From assembly GCF_024713975.1 (NCBI RefSeq), contig NC_091112.1, positions 6,138,501 through 6,202,500 on the forward strand: DNA of 64,000 nucleotides, given 5' to 3'. The notes under the pieces are model-generated. The model saw only the letters and a program-made list of their open reading frames with translations. It was not told the DNA's origin and did no database searches. Positions 23,301 through 38,300 of this stretch are shown in pieces. Numbering within the stretch: the stretch's first letter is position 1; each line of letters starts with the position of its first letter. A program made the translations under genes and the position numbers. The DNA is from Paralichthys olivaceus. Taxonomy: Eukaryota > Chordata > Actinopteri > Pleuronectiformes > Paralichthyidae.

Positions 23301-26300
23301 CTGTCTGACAGGCTGGCCCTCAGGTGTGCGTCTGCTGTCTCGCATCAGATACACACAGTCGCCTGCACAACACACACACTGACTTGTTACTTGTCTGCAA
23401 TGGTAAATTTCACAAGAAATGGACTGCCTCACACCACAGTCACTTGACAGATGGAGTTTAACATCTCAGTTTGGTACTTCACTTCTTTGTACAAAATTTG
23501 GAGAGGATTGATTTCGGTTGGTGAAACTTTTTTTTAACCGGTTTCACCTCTGACCACGTGCAACACACCCACAGCCTGATATAGAGTGATGTCATGTTAA
23601 ATCACTGCAGCAACGTGAGGAGGTAAACCACTGGAGGTCAGCAAACACAAGATTTTCAGGAGCTGTTAAAATGCTCTAAAAGTTGAGAGCAAACCTTTCT
23701 AAGCTTTTATCAGCTCATGACTGCTGGTTTAAATTGTTTCTATACCTTGATGTAGCAGCAGGTCGTCTCTCAGGAGGCAGATGTAGTAGATAGAGCCGGC
23801 CTGAGCGTAGTTGGGCTGGGGAATCATGGGAACTTCCTGTAATGACGACACATGTAAGTGAGATTAGAAGAGGTCGGTGATCCAGTTTGGTATTCATGGC
23901 ATTTTACGCCGGGAACAACGTACCCTGTCTATAGGCCGAGGGTCACACTGCTCACACAGGTAGTGCTCTACCTCGGCCTCCAGCCGCATACAGTCGAAGT
24001 GCTGCCATACCTGCAGTGACAGAAAAATAGCTGGAATCACATATTGTAAAAAAATGGGTGGTTGACTTGATTTCTCTCCAGCTGAGTTCTGTTCCATCTA
24101 TATTTGTTACTACCCTTGTTTCCTTTGTCTAAAAATAAATATACACAAAGGACCGACTGCACAAAATCCCTTTGACAAAGTGCTTCATAGTTTGGTGAAG
24201 TCTCAGGAGAAACACTCACTGAAACAGGTGTAACCTGTCACACAGTGTAAACAGTGGATGGAGAATGTAAAAGTAAAACTAAAGATGTTTTCAGTTGTAT
24301 GCGTTTGACGCGTCGCTTCTTACCATGCACTTTTCACACTGGATCATCAGGCCTTCGTCCTTGTACATTCCACAGATGCAACGGATGACGTCGTCGTCCT
24401 TGTCGTGGGACCCGGGCCCTCCTCCTCCGTGGTGGTGGCCATGGTCTCGCTCCAGCGAATCCGAGCTGTCGGCCTCGCTGGCAGTCTCGCCCACGATCTC
24501 ATCAATCTGGACAGCGGCTTCATGGCGAGCGCTGTAGTAGGCTTTCCGCAACCGACACACGTCCCTGCCCACTGATGACTTCCTGCCGTAATATTTCTGG
24601 TGGGAAAACAAGACGGTCGTAAAAGAGTAGCTACTAGATGTTTATGCCAAAAACAATAAATTGTCAGGAAATCATCATTGTGAATCTTTTACTGAAGGTG
24701 TGTTCTGACACACAGCGGGATCCCACAGACAGCATGAAGAGAAGATATAAATCTTATTAGAATAATGTACATTTGACCCAAGAATTACACCCTCATTGTT
24801 CAAACACTCAGACAAGTCTTTTCCGTGCAGAGCTGCTGCAGAACAAAGGTCATTGACAAGGAAAGATGCATTATCTATGCAACTGCCAAAATTTCACCTG
24901 CAGGCCAACACCCAGCAGCTTTCAATTTAACAATAAACCACATTCCACTCACACATTTTTCAGTCTGCCAGAAAAAAGGCCCAGGGACCCAGGGGTCAAT
25001 CTAATTTAGACGTCTGCATCAAACTTCTCTGAATGGGAACATAAGCTCCTCTGAGAGGTTTCAAGTGGCTCTTGTTTAAACTGCTACGCTATACAGATGT
25101 AAATAGAAAGGACCTGCTACACGTCAGGAATCATGTAGTTACATCCCATTAGGGAGGTTTTTGTGTGCGAAAGAAGAGAGGAAAGCGATGACTGAGTGGG
25201 AGGAAGAGCGCCTCGGAGCTGCACAGTAACAGCTTAAATTATCATTCTGATGAGGCCTCTTGATTTTGATTTAGCAAAGAATCTGTGATCATACTCGGGA
25301 GTTAGCGATGATGAAAACTGGATTCTGCAGCAGCTTTAGCTTTCATGTAATCATCACACGTGTGTTTCTAATGCTTGTTATACAGATACTGTATCTAACA
25401 CTGATTGAGCATTGAGAAAAATATTGTAAATTATGATCAATACGACAAATATAATGATGCTGGTACAAAGTTATTGATTGACAGTAGTTTTTTTGTCTGC
25501 TATCACCAGCTTATACTTTCCCAGGGGAACCAGAAGCAGATCTAAACCTGCCTAGAGGAACCAAAAACTAAATGTTGTTCATGTAAGACAGCTCAGAAGA
25601 AAGTGTTCTTGTAATGTTTAGGAACTATCAACATGATGATTATGTGGTTTAATAGCACTGATGCAGCTTGGGCCGCAGTTTTCTGGCTGGTAAAAAATTA
25701 ACCAAGCCCAACCCCTCGACAAGCATTCTGTTTTTATGGTTGTTGTTGTTGTGGTTTCCCAAATTACAGGCACGTGCAGCATAAAAGAATCAAGTAGTTT
25801 GCTCAGCCAATGTGGCCGACATACCAAATATAATTATATATGTATTTTTTCTGAACCTAATATGCGTCACTTTACAAAACAAAGACACACTGAGTGCAAC
25901 TAGAATTGATACAAGTATGAGGGGTAGACATTTGATGTTGCTGTTAATTAAAGAGCAAAATAAATAGAGAGAGATAGAGAGGGAGGGATCGGTGAATGAG
26001 AGAACAAAGTAAGTTAGAGGAGGAACAAAACTTCCCTTAAATACTCTTCTTCTGGCGGCACAGCTCGACTGACAGAACGATTAAATTATGCATGAATGCA
26101 GACACAAATGCTCTTTCTGCAGTTCTCATTGTAAATAGAAGGGGATCGTTGATGCGGCCTACCTCAGCATTGCGGAAAACTTTAAGCATGTCCGTGTCGA
26201 ACGCTTCAACGGTCTTGTAGTGGCCCGTGAGGATTTGCTTCTCGATGGTGCTCAGGTCCAGAGGGTCAGACACCTTCTCATAGTACTGGCTGTTCCTGAT

Positions 26301-29300
26301 GGCATACGAACACAGTGGTGTTAGCTTCCGCAAATGTGGCTTTAATAATGAAATGTGTATCAGGGGAAAGCAACAGTAAGTCAATGGGTCTACAGATGAC
26401 AGGAGCAGCACAGTGGAAATCAAACTCCCCGTAACGGTGTAAGGGCTGTTAGTGTTTCGACACAAAAGTGATTATATCAATACTGGAGGAGAAATCAAAG
26501 CAGGGGCTGTCATGGCTCAAAGCGTGAGGAGAAAGATAAAGTGTTAGACTATGTGGGTGTTATACACTGATAGACCAGATAACACTCTGCTGTCTGGAAA
26601 CAGAAACACATTATGAATGAACCAGGGGACATGCAGGTTTACGCTCCTACCTCTTCCGAGAAGGAAGATTCACCAGTGGAGCAGCAAGTGTCTGACCGGC
26701 TGAATCTGAGGGAAAGAACGACAATGATGTCAACATTCCGAGAATCTTTTCTTTCACTACATTAGCAAAGAGACAGATGTGTGTTAGAGGCCTGTTCGGG
26801 TGGAAAGTTGGGTACATCAGAATAAACAGACGCAGTTGTGAATTCCTTTGGTTATCTATACATATTATCACTAGGTATATTTCTCCACTATAAAACTGAC
26901 CCTTGTAGCTGGTGATCATGTCACAAATCTCTTTGAAGATGTGTGCAAGACGAGCAGTGCGCGTGACTTCTGTGTTTTCCTCAGCAGCGGCGAGTCTCCG
27001 CGTACGGACTGACCGTGACGTCTGCAGAGCTGAGAACTGCGTCAGGAACACATCTGGAAACCAGGGATGAACACAGGAGAACATCAGGCATTTTTTCAAC
27101 AGCTCAGTCACACACAAACGCTGATCAGTTATCTGCAGGCGGTGTTGAAAGAATTCAAACATTAGTAATCACTTATTTTGTGATTTAAAATGTATTTAGA
27201 ACATAATCTGTGATTTTCCATGGCTTGAATAAGTCAAAATACACTGATCTACTTCAACATTTAAACCAGTTACTGATTTTAATGTTGTAACTGGGAGGTG
27301 TAAGTTACATACTCTGCAAATTGTGTGCAGCTATAACATGCATATCAGTCAATTGTAGCTATTAAAACAATTTTCTTCCGAAGCCTCTTCGCATCTTTAA
27401 ATTTGTCCACTCACCTGACTTAATGTTGCCGTCGTCGCGGATGACTCCTCCCCAGCGTGTGTATATGGACAGGCTGCTGGCGTCACGCTCTCTCTCACCC
27501 TCTCTCTTCAGCAGCTCCTGTTTTTCCCTCATCTTCTCCCAGTTCCTCAGGAGAAACACTCGGTGCTTCAGCACAAAGTTTCTGGTGATTGAGGGAGAGA
27601 AAACAGTGTGAAGAGAGACAGCTTGTGAATGTGTGCATCAACATCAGCTCACACCTCATACTTGATATAGCAAATATACAGATTGCTCTCTGGTGGAATT
27701 TCTTTTGATCATTTGGAAACTTAATATGCCACAATTCACAACAAGGGAGGCAGCAAAAAATTCCCTTCATCTGAATGTAAATTGTACTAAATGTAATTTC
27801 AGATATTTAACCAAATGCTGTTTATTTCAATAGTTTGCATTAAAGCTTTACAGAAATGCAAAACAGACTAAACATGTTAATGATTGATGTGCACAAGATG
27901 GTTTCAGTTCTGTTTCTCCTGTTTGTCACTTTGGTGTCAGTTTGTGTGTGTGTGTGTGCGTTTACCTCTCTCTGTTGGACATGGGCTTCATGAGATGAGG
28001 GTAAAACTTGTTGCTGTCACTCGACTCTTCCTCCTGATAAAAAAACAGTTGTACTAAACCATTACTCATGATTTATTTTACACCTTCTTAAGTTTCTTAC
28101 TCAAACTTAAACTGAGTATGATTGAAAACCTATATTTAAAATAGACCATGATGTAAATTTTGGGTGATGCAGTTCAGCCCTTATTCAAAAGCATACCCCT
28201 TATGGTGTTCTGAGTTACTTTTTCTTTTAGACACCTTGGTTCCACTACGAGTACCTCTGAGACACAGACACATCCATGCCCTACATAGACACTGTACCTG
28301 ATCTTTTATCAACTAGCAACTACAGATGAAAACAAGTTTTACTTTTAACTCAAAAACTGTGGGAAATTTTTCAATGAAAGAATCAAAAGTTCTACACGTG
28401 AACTGATACAAACACAAGTTCTTAGTATTTGTTAGTACATTCATTACTTACTCGTTTCTTGAGCTGGTGTTTTGATTTCCTTTTCTCCTTAAGTCGACCC
28501 AGGCGCCGAGTCCCTCCCGTCTTCGCAGGCAGGCCGTTAATGCGTTGGCTTTTCCCACCGATGATGCCCCGGCAGCTCTCTGAGCCACACTTACACACTT
28601 GCTGCAGGGCAGAGAAAAAGACAGAGTTGTACTAAACTAGAAAGGGGTCTGAAATTGAAACCGCTGCGATTACAGCTCTGAACAAAGTGTTATTCCATGA
28701 AGAGGTCAAAGTGGTTCTTGCTGCTTCACCTGCTCTTCTGTGTTGAAGGAATGGAAGTTGTAGTCGTAGGTGAGCTCAGTGCCACTGCTGATCTCCTTGA
28801 GAGCAAAGAGACCAATTCTGTAAACCCCGTTCACGGACCTAAGAGAGGAGACAGACACATGGAATGAGCTAATGTGTCAACCTACAATAAACTGTGTATG
28901 TGACAATATGGAGTTAAAGAAAACGAAATATTAAGCACGATATTTTTATACATTCCCCTTGTGGCTGTGGTGCAAAGGGCTAGTGTGTGTTTTGACCTGT
29001 CAGAAAGCAACTTGGTCTTGTACAAAAGAGGTTACATCCTCTCCCATAAATCAGGTTTTCAAGTGTCTGTCCTGCCTTCAAAGTTAATGTTTAAACACTG
29101 ATGTCACAGAGTCTACTGACGTTAAGACAGCTTAAAATTGGAACAAAAAGAGAAGAGGACTGTCAGGTTTTAGTTTGCTCGATTTGGCTACCACTCAACA
29201 CATCGTAAAGCCTCTTTTTTTTCTCCTTTCCAAACGAAGCAGTGCTCTAGGTTTTCGCCTTTCTTCTAAGAATAAAGTGCACTATTCTGTTTGCCAGCCA

Positions 29301-32300
29301 CTTCATAATTTATTCCTTCTATAGGGGTAAAAAGCTGGTTCAGCGCATTGTCTTCAGGCTCTACAGCTGTATCTAAGGCCCCGCTGCATGTAATCTCTCT
29401 TCTGTGACAAGATGGATGAGTCGTCAGGCTTTGTGCTGAAAATCCTCCATCCTTGTGGTGGCTTTTATTTCAGCCCAGCCACTATACATTATACACACAG
29501 CCTCGCACACACATGCACAGACCAGTGCCCTAGATTATGAGCAGGTCTACGCTGGAGGGTAAAGAGTACGGTTTGATAGTTGACTCTCAAGGTCGTTAGC
29601 AGTCCAAAATCAAATCCTCTACAGTGACACGTGGTGCAGATTCACCAAACACAGGCAAACCGTGACTAAAGCAGGTTTCACTTCATAACATCGGCCACAG
29701 TGAAGCCTGTTCTGCCAGGGCTCTGATTGCAGTGGATTTAGCCATGCTGTGAGAACAATCCCTCAGGAAACCAGTGAATTGTTTTGGCGTGGTGCAAGGC
29801 CTTTAAGCCATTTAGGTCTCTGAACACTGGCAGAGTGTGACTGAGGTGATCTCATCAGATTACCACCACAAAACCACATTAATAAGGTTAGGGTTTCCAG
29901 GCACAGTGTTCTCGTTTACAATCAAGTGCACCTGCTACACGTGTCCCTTGTATGATACCTAAACTAGGACAACACCATAGTCTCTAACATCCACTGTGAC
30001 GACTTAACCGTGTCCAAGGTTAAAGGGATTTTACTGCATAGCTGTGATAAATCCACACAACTTTAAAAAACTTCTAAACATAACACAGAATTTCTGTGAT
30101 AATATGGGAATATAACACTGATATAATTAAGGCCATTTACATGCATTAAAGTACACACACGCTCTGTACTCAAACTACATGAGTCTATTGCGAATCCTCA
30201 ATATTTCTTACTAGTTTAATTCTGGTACTTCCAGTGTAGTCAGTTTGTCTCTTGCAGCGAGAATATGAAATTACCCATCTCATCCAAATCATCAAGCCCG
30301 CAAACGGAGAGCAATTAAGTGAAACTATTTAGTTAATGGGCTAGTTTATTTTCTACATCATTAACCTTAAACACCAGAAGAATTTGGAAAACAAAACACT
30401 GAATTATCAAGATGCAATTTTTATCCCAGTGAGCTTCTCCCACTATTGATCCAGCAAATGTCTCACTGTCACTCGTTTAACACTTTCTGTCACATATGAA
30501 GAACACAGCAGCACATTGTCGGGTTGTATACGTTCATTCTAACAGAAAAATGTCCGGAACATTCAAGTAGAGTTTTTTCATTCACAGCATATCAACATTT
30601 TCCTGAAAATTCCAGAGCTCCGAAAAATGCCTGGTGCAACTGACTCAGACATTTGCGTATGGCAAGTGCTCAAGTCTGAAATGGCTTAAGCCAAATCTGT
30701 TTTTGTGTTAAGAACCCAAAGAAACCACAAGGACACAAGTAGTGAACTGGTGTAAAGCTGACATGACACCCACCACTTCTGCATCTCACAGTTGGGTTCA
30801 CAGCTGTGGTTTATGAAGCGCGCCTCATTGCCCATTCGATAGCTGTCGATCACCATGCCACTATCCAGGTTCAGACAGTACTGGCCACTGTGGGAGAAGT
30901 ACTGCTCCATCATACGGCTCCTAAGTCACGGAAAGAACAAAGAAGAAGAAGATTAAAAGAGACGTTTCCTCCCATTTCTAAATAGGTACTGAAATGAGAA
31001 ACAGGAAAATCAAGAGTATGGTAATATGCTAAGTCATCTGACGTCCACATACATTTTTAAACAAGAATAGTTTGCATAATATATCTCACCTGAACTCCTG
31101 TTCGCTAACAACCTCTCCCAGGTACTCAATGATAAATTGTCCAGAGCGGAGAGACTCCTTGGTGCGGATGCCCCAGCCCTTGCCCTCAGCGCGGAATCGC
31201 TCCAGACACTGGACCCAGTCGTGTCTCTGGATATGCTGGTTGTCACAGTGCTCGCCACATGGACAAGTGCTGGGAGAGCACTCTGCAAAGCTCATCCTGG
31301 AACACAACACAATTGAACATAAGTTAAATCTTAAGTATTTTTTCTGACACCATGTTTACCCTCCATTGATGTCTGTTCTATAACTGAACAAAAGAACTCC
31401 AAAGTGTCCTTGTGTGTGAAAAAGCATCTTGGTTTTTGAAAATAAAATTATAATTGCTGTATGTCTCTTTACCTATTCAGGCAATCATCCAGGCAGCCTT
31501 TCTCAGCTGAGCCCTCAGGACCTCTACAGTTGCATGTTGTTGTTTCATAACCAGAGAGAGGCTTCACGTCCACATAGACATCTGTGACACAAACAGGAGA
31601 TTACCACTTCACATTTAAAGTCATGGCCAGGAGTGAGAGCATTAAGTATTTTTAATTCCTATTTTGAAAACAACGTTCATGTAACTAATGACAACAAGAG
31701 TCAAAGCAACCAAGGGAGGGATCAACAGAGAGGTGGTAATAGAACTGATCCAGTGACAAGTTACATGTTGGAAAGCCAGATACTCACTTGATCTGATCTT
31801 TTTATACAGGGGGACATCGGGCCTCTTGTAAAGCTGAAACACAACAACAGAACAGTGAACACAAGGGCGTTTAATGACAAGCGGGCTAATACTTTATAAA
31901 CTACCGATCAGCTGCTCCCTCCGAGAATGGGAAAAAAACCTTAAAAAACAATTAGTATTCGATGTGATGGATCACCTGATCGTGTTTCCACAGCCATAAG
32001 ATATCGTAAGGCAACTGGAAATCAATACGCTTCTGTCGCAGGTACTTCCCTGTAAAAACAAAGGGGAAATGTTGAGAGAAAAAAAACTTAAGGAGGAAGT
32101 AATTTTTGACCACATACTCTACATTTATCACAGCTATATTGGCATACTGTATGTAAATAAGAAGTTTGAACTGTTGATGCAAATGTTGTCATTTACTAAT
32201 GGCTGAAAATATACATTTGTGGTAACTGAAAAAGAAGTGTTCTCAAGCACTGAAGTAAAATAGTATTTCTGGATTTGACTCAACACAGCATAATGAGAAA

Positions 32301-35300
32301 CATTAGTTTTAGACACACATATATATATATATATCAGTTTGGTAGTAATTACATGGTCAAATCATGTGTTTTAAAAATAAGAAAGTGCAAAATGTGACCC
32401 AGACTCACCAACATGTATAGGAGCTGGAAACAACCCATAGTCATGTTCCCCAGGTATGTATTCTAGCTTCTCTTTCTTTAGCTGCAGAAGCTGACTCCGG
32501 GGACTACAGGGTGTGGAGAAAAAGAGGGCATTGTAAAGAGAAGCTGTCCACACTAACTATATATGGTGTGCTAGTCTCTCAAAACAAATAAGATATTTAG
32601 TTTTTGATTTCCTTGGCACTCACTCTTGTGTCTTGTACACGTCAGAGTAAAGACCCGCCTTCTGGAACTTCTTTTTTGGAGGTCTCGCTGGTCTCTTCTC
32701 CCGTTGGCTGGTTATGGAAATGGGTGGAGCTTGTTCCCTTGAGACAGTGCCTGGGCGTTCCGGGGAGCAGTGGCCATCTGGCTTGCTTTCCATTGAGCTA
32801 AAAATAGAACCATGACTTGGTTTCTAGTGACAATTGGATGTAATAAATGTTCCTATATATACCAGCATTGAAGCCACACCTACTGTGAATCACTGTCTTT
32901 GTCCCACAGCTGAATCTGTCAGCTGTAAAGGTTATCATGCAACATAGTGAACAGTTGCTTACCCACGAAAATGCTGGAGCTCCTCCTGAGTAAGCCAGCT
33001 TCTTCCTGTGCCAGTTTTGGCCCTTGCCACCAGGTTTCCCAGGTTCTCCTCTCTGTCCGGCAGGCGCTCCTCAGTCTCTTCTACCTCCCCGTCCTCTTCT
33101 TCCTCCTCTTCTTCCTCATCCCCATCTCTCTCCCAGTGCTTCCTTTTCTGACCTTTTCTACGCTGTCCCTGAACAACTGCCTCAATAGCATCAGTCACAG
33201 TGTCCCCCTCCCAGCCCCTGACCCCTGCAGACCGTTCTCCCCCTCTGTCCCTTTGCCGGGTCGGGTTCAACTCAACGACAGGGGGTGGGGATGGCGGTGG
33301 GGAGGGTAACGGGTGTTTCCTGGGACGTCCGGGGCCTCTCTTCTTCACCACATTGTTTCCTGTACGAGCCTGTCTCTGCAGTTTCTTGGCACGTAGGATT
33401 TTGTTGACATGGTGCAGGCTGTGTTTGGATGGCTGTGCCCGGTGGGAGTGGTGGGGCAGGGAGGCATCCAGGCAGCAGTCCTGAGAGGGAGAGAGGCAGG
33501 ACGAGGAGGCAGAGCCATGGGAGTGAAATAGAGAAGGCTGGTGATGGTGCTGCTGTCTGTGGTGCAGGGATCCTTCGGGACCTTCAGGGGTCTGGAGGGC
33601 AACCCCTCTTGCCTGAATACTTGATGACCCTGGGGGGGGGGGAGGAGACACAGCAAATTAATGCTAAGTATATATAAAAGCACTCAGCACACATTCTTAG
33701 CATTTATGAGTGACACTGCAACTGCTGACACAGTCAACAGTCAGGAAACTGGGTGATAATGTCCCGTGACTGTCTCAGCTGTGTCTCAGCCAAACCACAT
33801 AAAGTCTACACTAAGATTTGTTTGACCAACCTCAGGTAATTGGTGAACACAGCATAACAGACTATATTATCCCTTCTTGGCTGACAGTCTATACATGCAC
33901 TCAGTGATAAATGAACTTGTAGAACATAGAGTAGCCTTTTCATTTATTTACTTCAGCTTCTCTTAATTTACTCTGACTCACATCATCATCTTTCATCCTT
34001 AAAAATCTTTCTTTAAATCTCTCCTTCACATACTGACTTTTGTTCTGTATGATTGTCGACCACCTATTCCTAAACAGTGACTCCGCTACATTCGTTGTCA
34101 ATAAATTTACTATTGACCATAAAATCTTCGTACTGCGACTGTTTCTCTTTCAGTCGACAGAAAATGTGTAAAATGGAAATGTTTCATTTATAATGGAATG
34201 ACATTTTAATGTAAAATAATTTTGAAAAATACTAAACATATACTAAAATATACCAAAACATTCATTATCAAGGTGAAAAAATACATTATATTGATACAAG
34301 GAAGCAAAGGGAAAACTGTGAAAGAAATTATTAAATCATTAAAAATAAATATTAGTGGTGTAAATCCATCAAGACCATTATTATTTTTCAGTCCTTGCTA
34401 AGTGAAAGTGGGTTTCCCCATCCTCTCCTTTACTCCCTTTTCCCCCCCACATCACTTTCTTCCCAACCTCTTCTGTTAGTGTGCATCCATCAGCCTGCAT
34501 CATTCCCGACTGTTGTCCCAGTCCACCTTTGACCTCCACTATCTTCATGATGCAGTCTGCGACTGCTGATTGACCCCAAGTCCTGAGCTATAATCCAGGA
34601 TTACCCTGTCTTGGTTTAAACTGCACCATACAGCCTCTTACTGCCTCCCATCTCCCTTCACATGACTGTTCAAGGTGCTGGCTGAAGCTGAAGACTAGGC
34701 CTCACATTGTGGGCTTTTGAGGGAAAGGTCTACTAAATATAGCATGTTAGCAAAACACTCCACTGCTGCAGTAAGATGAGCACAGGCAAAAACGCTAGAT
34801 CATCTGTGGCCAACTGTGGCCATCCACGCTCATAGTCGAGTCAGTGTAAGTCATTACGCATGTTTTCTTTTTTTTGCCAGAACTGTAACCACTCGTAAGA
34901 GCTACCAAATGTCAGCGTATGCACAGGCGATGTCACGGTTTCTTTCAATATGACTTTTTTCAGTAGCATTAAGTAGCCTATTTCTTCAGTAGAGTAATTT
35001 CTTTGTTCAGATGGGGGACAGCTGAGACAGCTACAGTGACGGAGCTGATCACTTTCCAGTGATCTTTGATCCAACCACAACTGAGGTATGGATGGTTTCA
35101 GTGGTAACTTTCAACACCAGGAGGGATTTTCAAGAGACAGAGCTATCGCTGAGCAAAGATCAAGCAAGATTTGAGAGCCCACTTGCTGTGCCATCTGGCA
35201 GAGTCTGAAAGAAACATTGCCCCAATTAATAGTCCTGGAATCAGGGCTAGATCTAACTGATTCCACCCTGTGCCAGTTTCGCCACAGCTGGACCAAGCCA

Positions 35301-38300
35301 TAAAACTCAGCCAATCAAGTTCAGCAACAGGATTCTTGATACAACATCTGAACTATTTTTTTAATGTTGTATACTGTTTATCAGTTTATGAGTGGATCTT
35401 CTAATTGTTATTAATACAGATGAAACTTAATACAATCAAATGTGACTTACCCATCTCTCTCCTTTCTGCTGATGTTGAGCGGTCTTTCCTCATCGGCCGG
35501 TCCATGCGGGAAAAGCTGGAACTCTCCGGGACAACCTCAGTCTTCCTGCTCCGGCCCCCCTTCAGCGTAGTGCGGGTGAGAGCAGAGGCAAAGAGATTTG
35601 TGAAGTTTGGAGAATCATGGGCTCCGGGCTCCACATCCTCTGTGGGTGTTAGAGGCTCCTCGTCTTCACTGTCCGAGCAGCCTGCTGGGTCTTCTTCCCG
35701 TCCATCTGTGAAGGGACCCTGGCCAGGCATCACATGACCCCGTGAAAGCTTAGAGTAGTCTGCCTCAGAGCTGCCCATATTGAACCAGGACTCCACTGGG
35801 TGGTGGCCTTTTGAGCTACTACCCAATGCAAGCCTGGATGGGCCTAGACAGGACATTGAGCTCTCTTTGCGCTTGTACCTTTCTGCAGATGAGGTTGAGG
35901 AAGAAGAAGGGGAGTTGGCAGAGGTGGAAGCAGTTTGCTTGCTGGCACTGGCGCTGGAGGTGTCTCGTCCAAACCGGCATCTTTGTAAAGACTCGGCCAT
36001 TCCCAAATTGCCAACTCGCTCTCCTTTCCCTGATGCTCCACTGTCAGATATCCCTGCATTAGCTCGGCTCCCTGATCCACTTCTTGTTGCTTCTTCCCTG
36101 TCCTCCTCAGCACATCGCTCTCTGTGTTTGTGTCTGTGTTTGTGTTTGTGGTGCCAGTTGAAGGAAAGCTCAGAGGACATGGGTGGGTAAAGGACAGGGG
36201 ACCTTCCTCCTCCAAGGAACTCTTGCCTCAGCAGCTTATGTTTTTTCTTGTGAAATTTAGAGGGGTTCAGCAGGAGATGTGAGGGATGATGATGATGCAT
36301 ATAAGATGTTGGGGGAGGAGGAGGGAAAGATGGTGAGTGGTGAGAGTGATGAGATGGGGCTGTGTGGGGTGACTGGTGGTGTGGGTGGGGATAAAGAGCA
36401 CCAGCTGCAGGATAGCCTCTGTAATAGCCCAACCCCAGGGGCCCAGAGGAGTAAGGAACGCTGTAGGAGGGGTGATAGAATCCTCCACTGGACAGTGGGA
36501 ATCCAAGCCCAGGTACAAAGGGAACCTCAGACATGGAGTCCCTCAGTTTCGGAGGTCGTCCCCGTTTCTTCTTCATGTCTGGTTTTCGAACGTAGTGCAG
36601 TGGGTCACAGGAGTATGCAGGATGGGAGTAGAAGCTACCAAAGTTAACTCTGAAGATTGTAGGCAGGAGGTCCCTGTGGACATAATGATGTGGAGGTGGG
36701 CCACCTGTGCCTCCTATACCCCCACTGGCCCTGCTCCCCACCCCTGGTACTCTACTTGTTCCCGCACCCATACCTATTCCACTACCGAGCCGGTGCCCTG
36801 TGGTACGGTGTGCTATCCGTATTTCACTCAGTCTCACAACAATGTCATCCAACTCAGCAAGAAAGTCTGGGTCGTGCCGGCGGGAGCGCAGCTGCAGATA
36901 CTTCTTCTTGCGTTTCCTTTTTTGTCTTTTTAGCTTGTCGTAGCCAGGACACCCGTGGCTGCGGCGTTTACACTTGTGCTTATGTTTCTCCTTGTGTCCC
37001 AATAAAGAGGAGGCAGGGGCTGCTGGGTGAGGTCTCCGGGGATCAGGTGATGACCTTACCCCATGAGGTGATGGAGAGGGTGAGGGATGTTCCATGAGCA
37101 CAGCAGAGTGTCGCCGCCTGCCTCTAGAATTAAGTCCCACTCCTGGACCCATGGCTGAACTAATGACCCCTGGCATTAATAATCCACTGCCCATCCCAGG
37201 GGGCAACCCAATTGCACCCAAGCCACCCGCTCCTCCCGCTTTCTCACCACGGTCAGAAGTACTGTTATTGTCCGTTCCTATACCACTGTCACTGGGCACT
37301 GTCTCCTCACTGTGTGACTCACTGACTGGTGATGGAGTGGCTTCTTTTAGCTCACTGAGGGGGGCAGGGGAGGTTGGATGAAGCGGTCGAGGAGGGGAAA
37401 GCTTATGATAATGGTAGTGCTGCCTATAATGGTGGTGGTGATGATGGTATCCCCGGCAAGATGACTTTTTCTGGGAAGCTGCTGTGGCCATAGATGACGA
37501 TGTCGAGCCCAGCCCTGTGTTACGAGGATTAGGGGCAGAAAAAGTTGGAGGAGGGAAGGAGAATGTGTTGTGGCTGTGATGGGAGTTAGCATAGTGAGCA
37601 TGACCTGCAAAGTGCACTGAGCCCGGCTCCACAAAGCTGGCATCACTGATGGGACTGTGACCTCCACTAGACTGCGAAAGGGAAGGAGAGGGGAAGACTT
37701 CTGAAGAGAGGGGGTGCTGTTGATGGTGATGGAGAGGGGAAGTGGTGTTTGGGGAGAGGAAAGGTTCTTGTGGAGGCGTAGCTGAGGAATTAGTTGCTGC
37801 TTTTGGTTTACGGCCTCTCCTCTTACCCATATATATTGTGCCCTTTTTACTGACATTAATTTGTGGCCCTAGTTTTCCCCCAAAAGAAGCAGCCAGAGAG
37901 GACAACGATTGGGTGGTAGCTTCCACCGAGCCAACAACCCCACTGGGAGGGCCTATAGGGGGTTCCTCTGGTCTGGGGCCTAACAGGATTTGACTGAGAA
38001 TGCGTTTCCTTTTCACACTTTTCATCTTATTGATCTTGCCTATAATAGTTTTCATGATGAGCTGCCCATTTCCTTTACTGCGGAACCGTTTCTCTCCCAT
38101 GTCTCCTGACTCTGGAGCCAATGTGGGAGGCTGACCCTCCTGGGGTAAGGTAGGGGGAAGGCGCTTGGGACGTCCACGTTTTCTAGGCATGGGCTTAGGG
38201 GGGTTGAAGTCCACCTCTGGGTGAAGAACAGGTGGGTCCTGCTCTTCTTTGGACTTTAGTAAAGATGAAAAGACCTTGGAGGGGACTAGCTTGTTAGGTG

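Noticed and set aside
35405-37993. Several plus-strand open frames of 80-185 codons opposite ash1l exon 2
   Set aside because: They are antisense shadows of a GC-rich 4.4 kb coding exon, with no conserved sequence or splice context.
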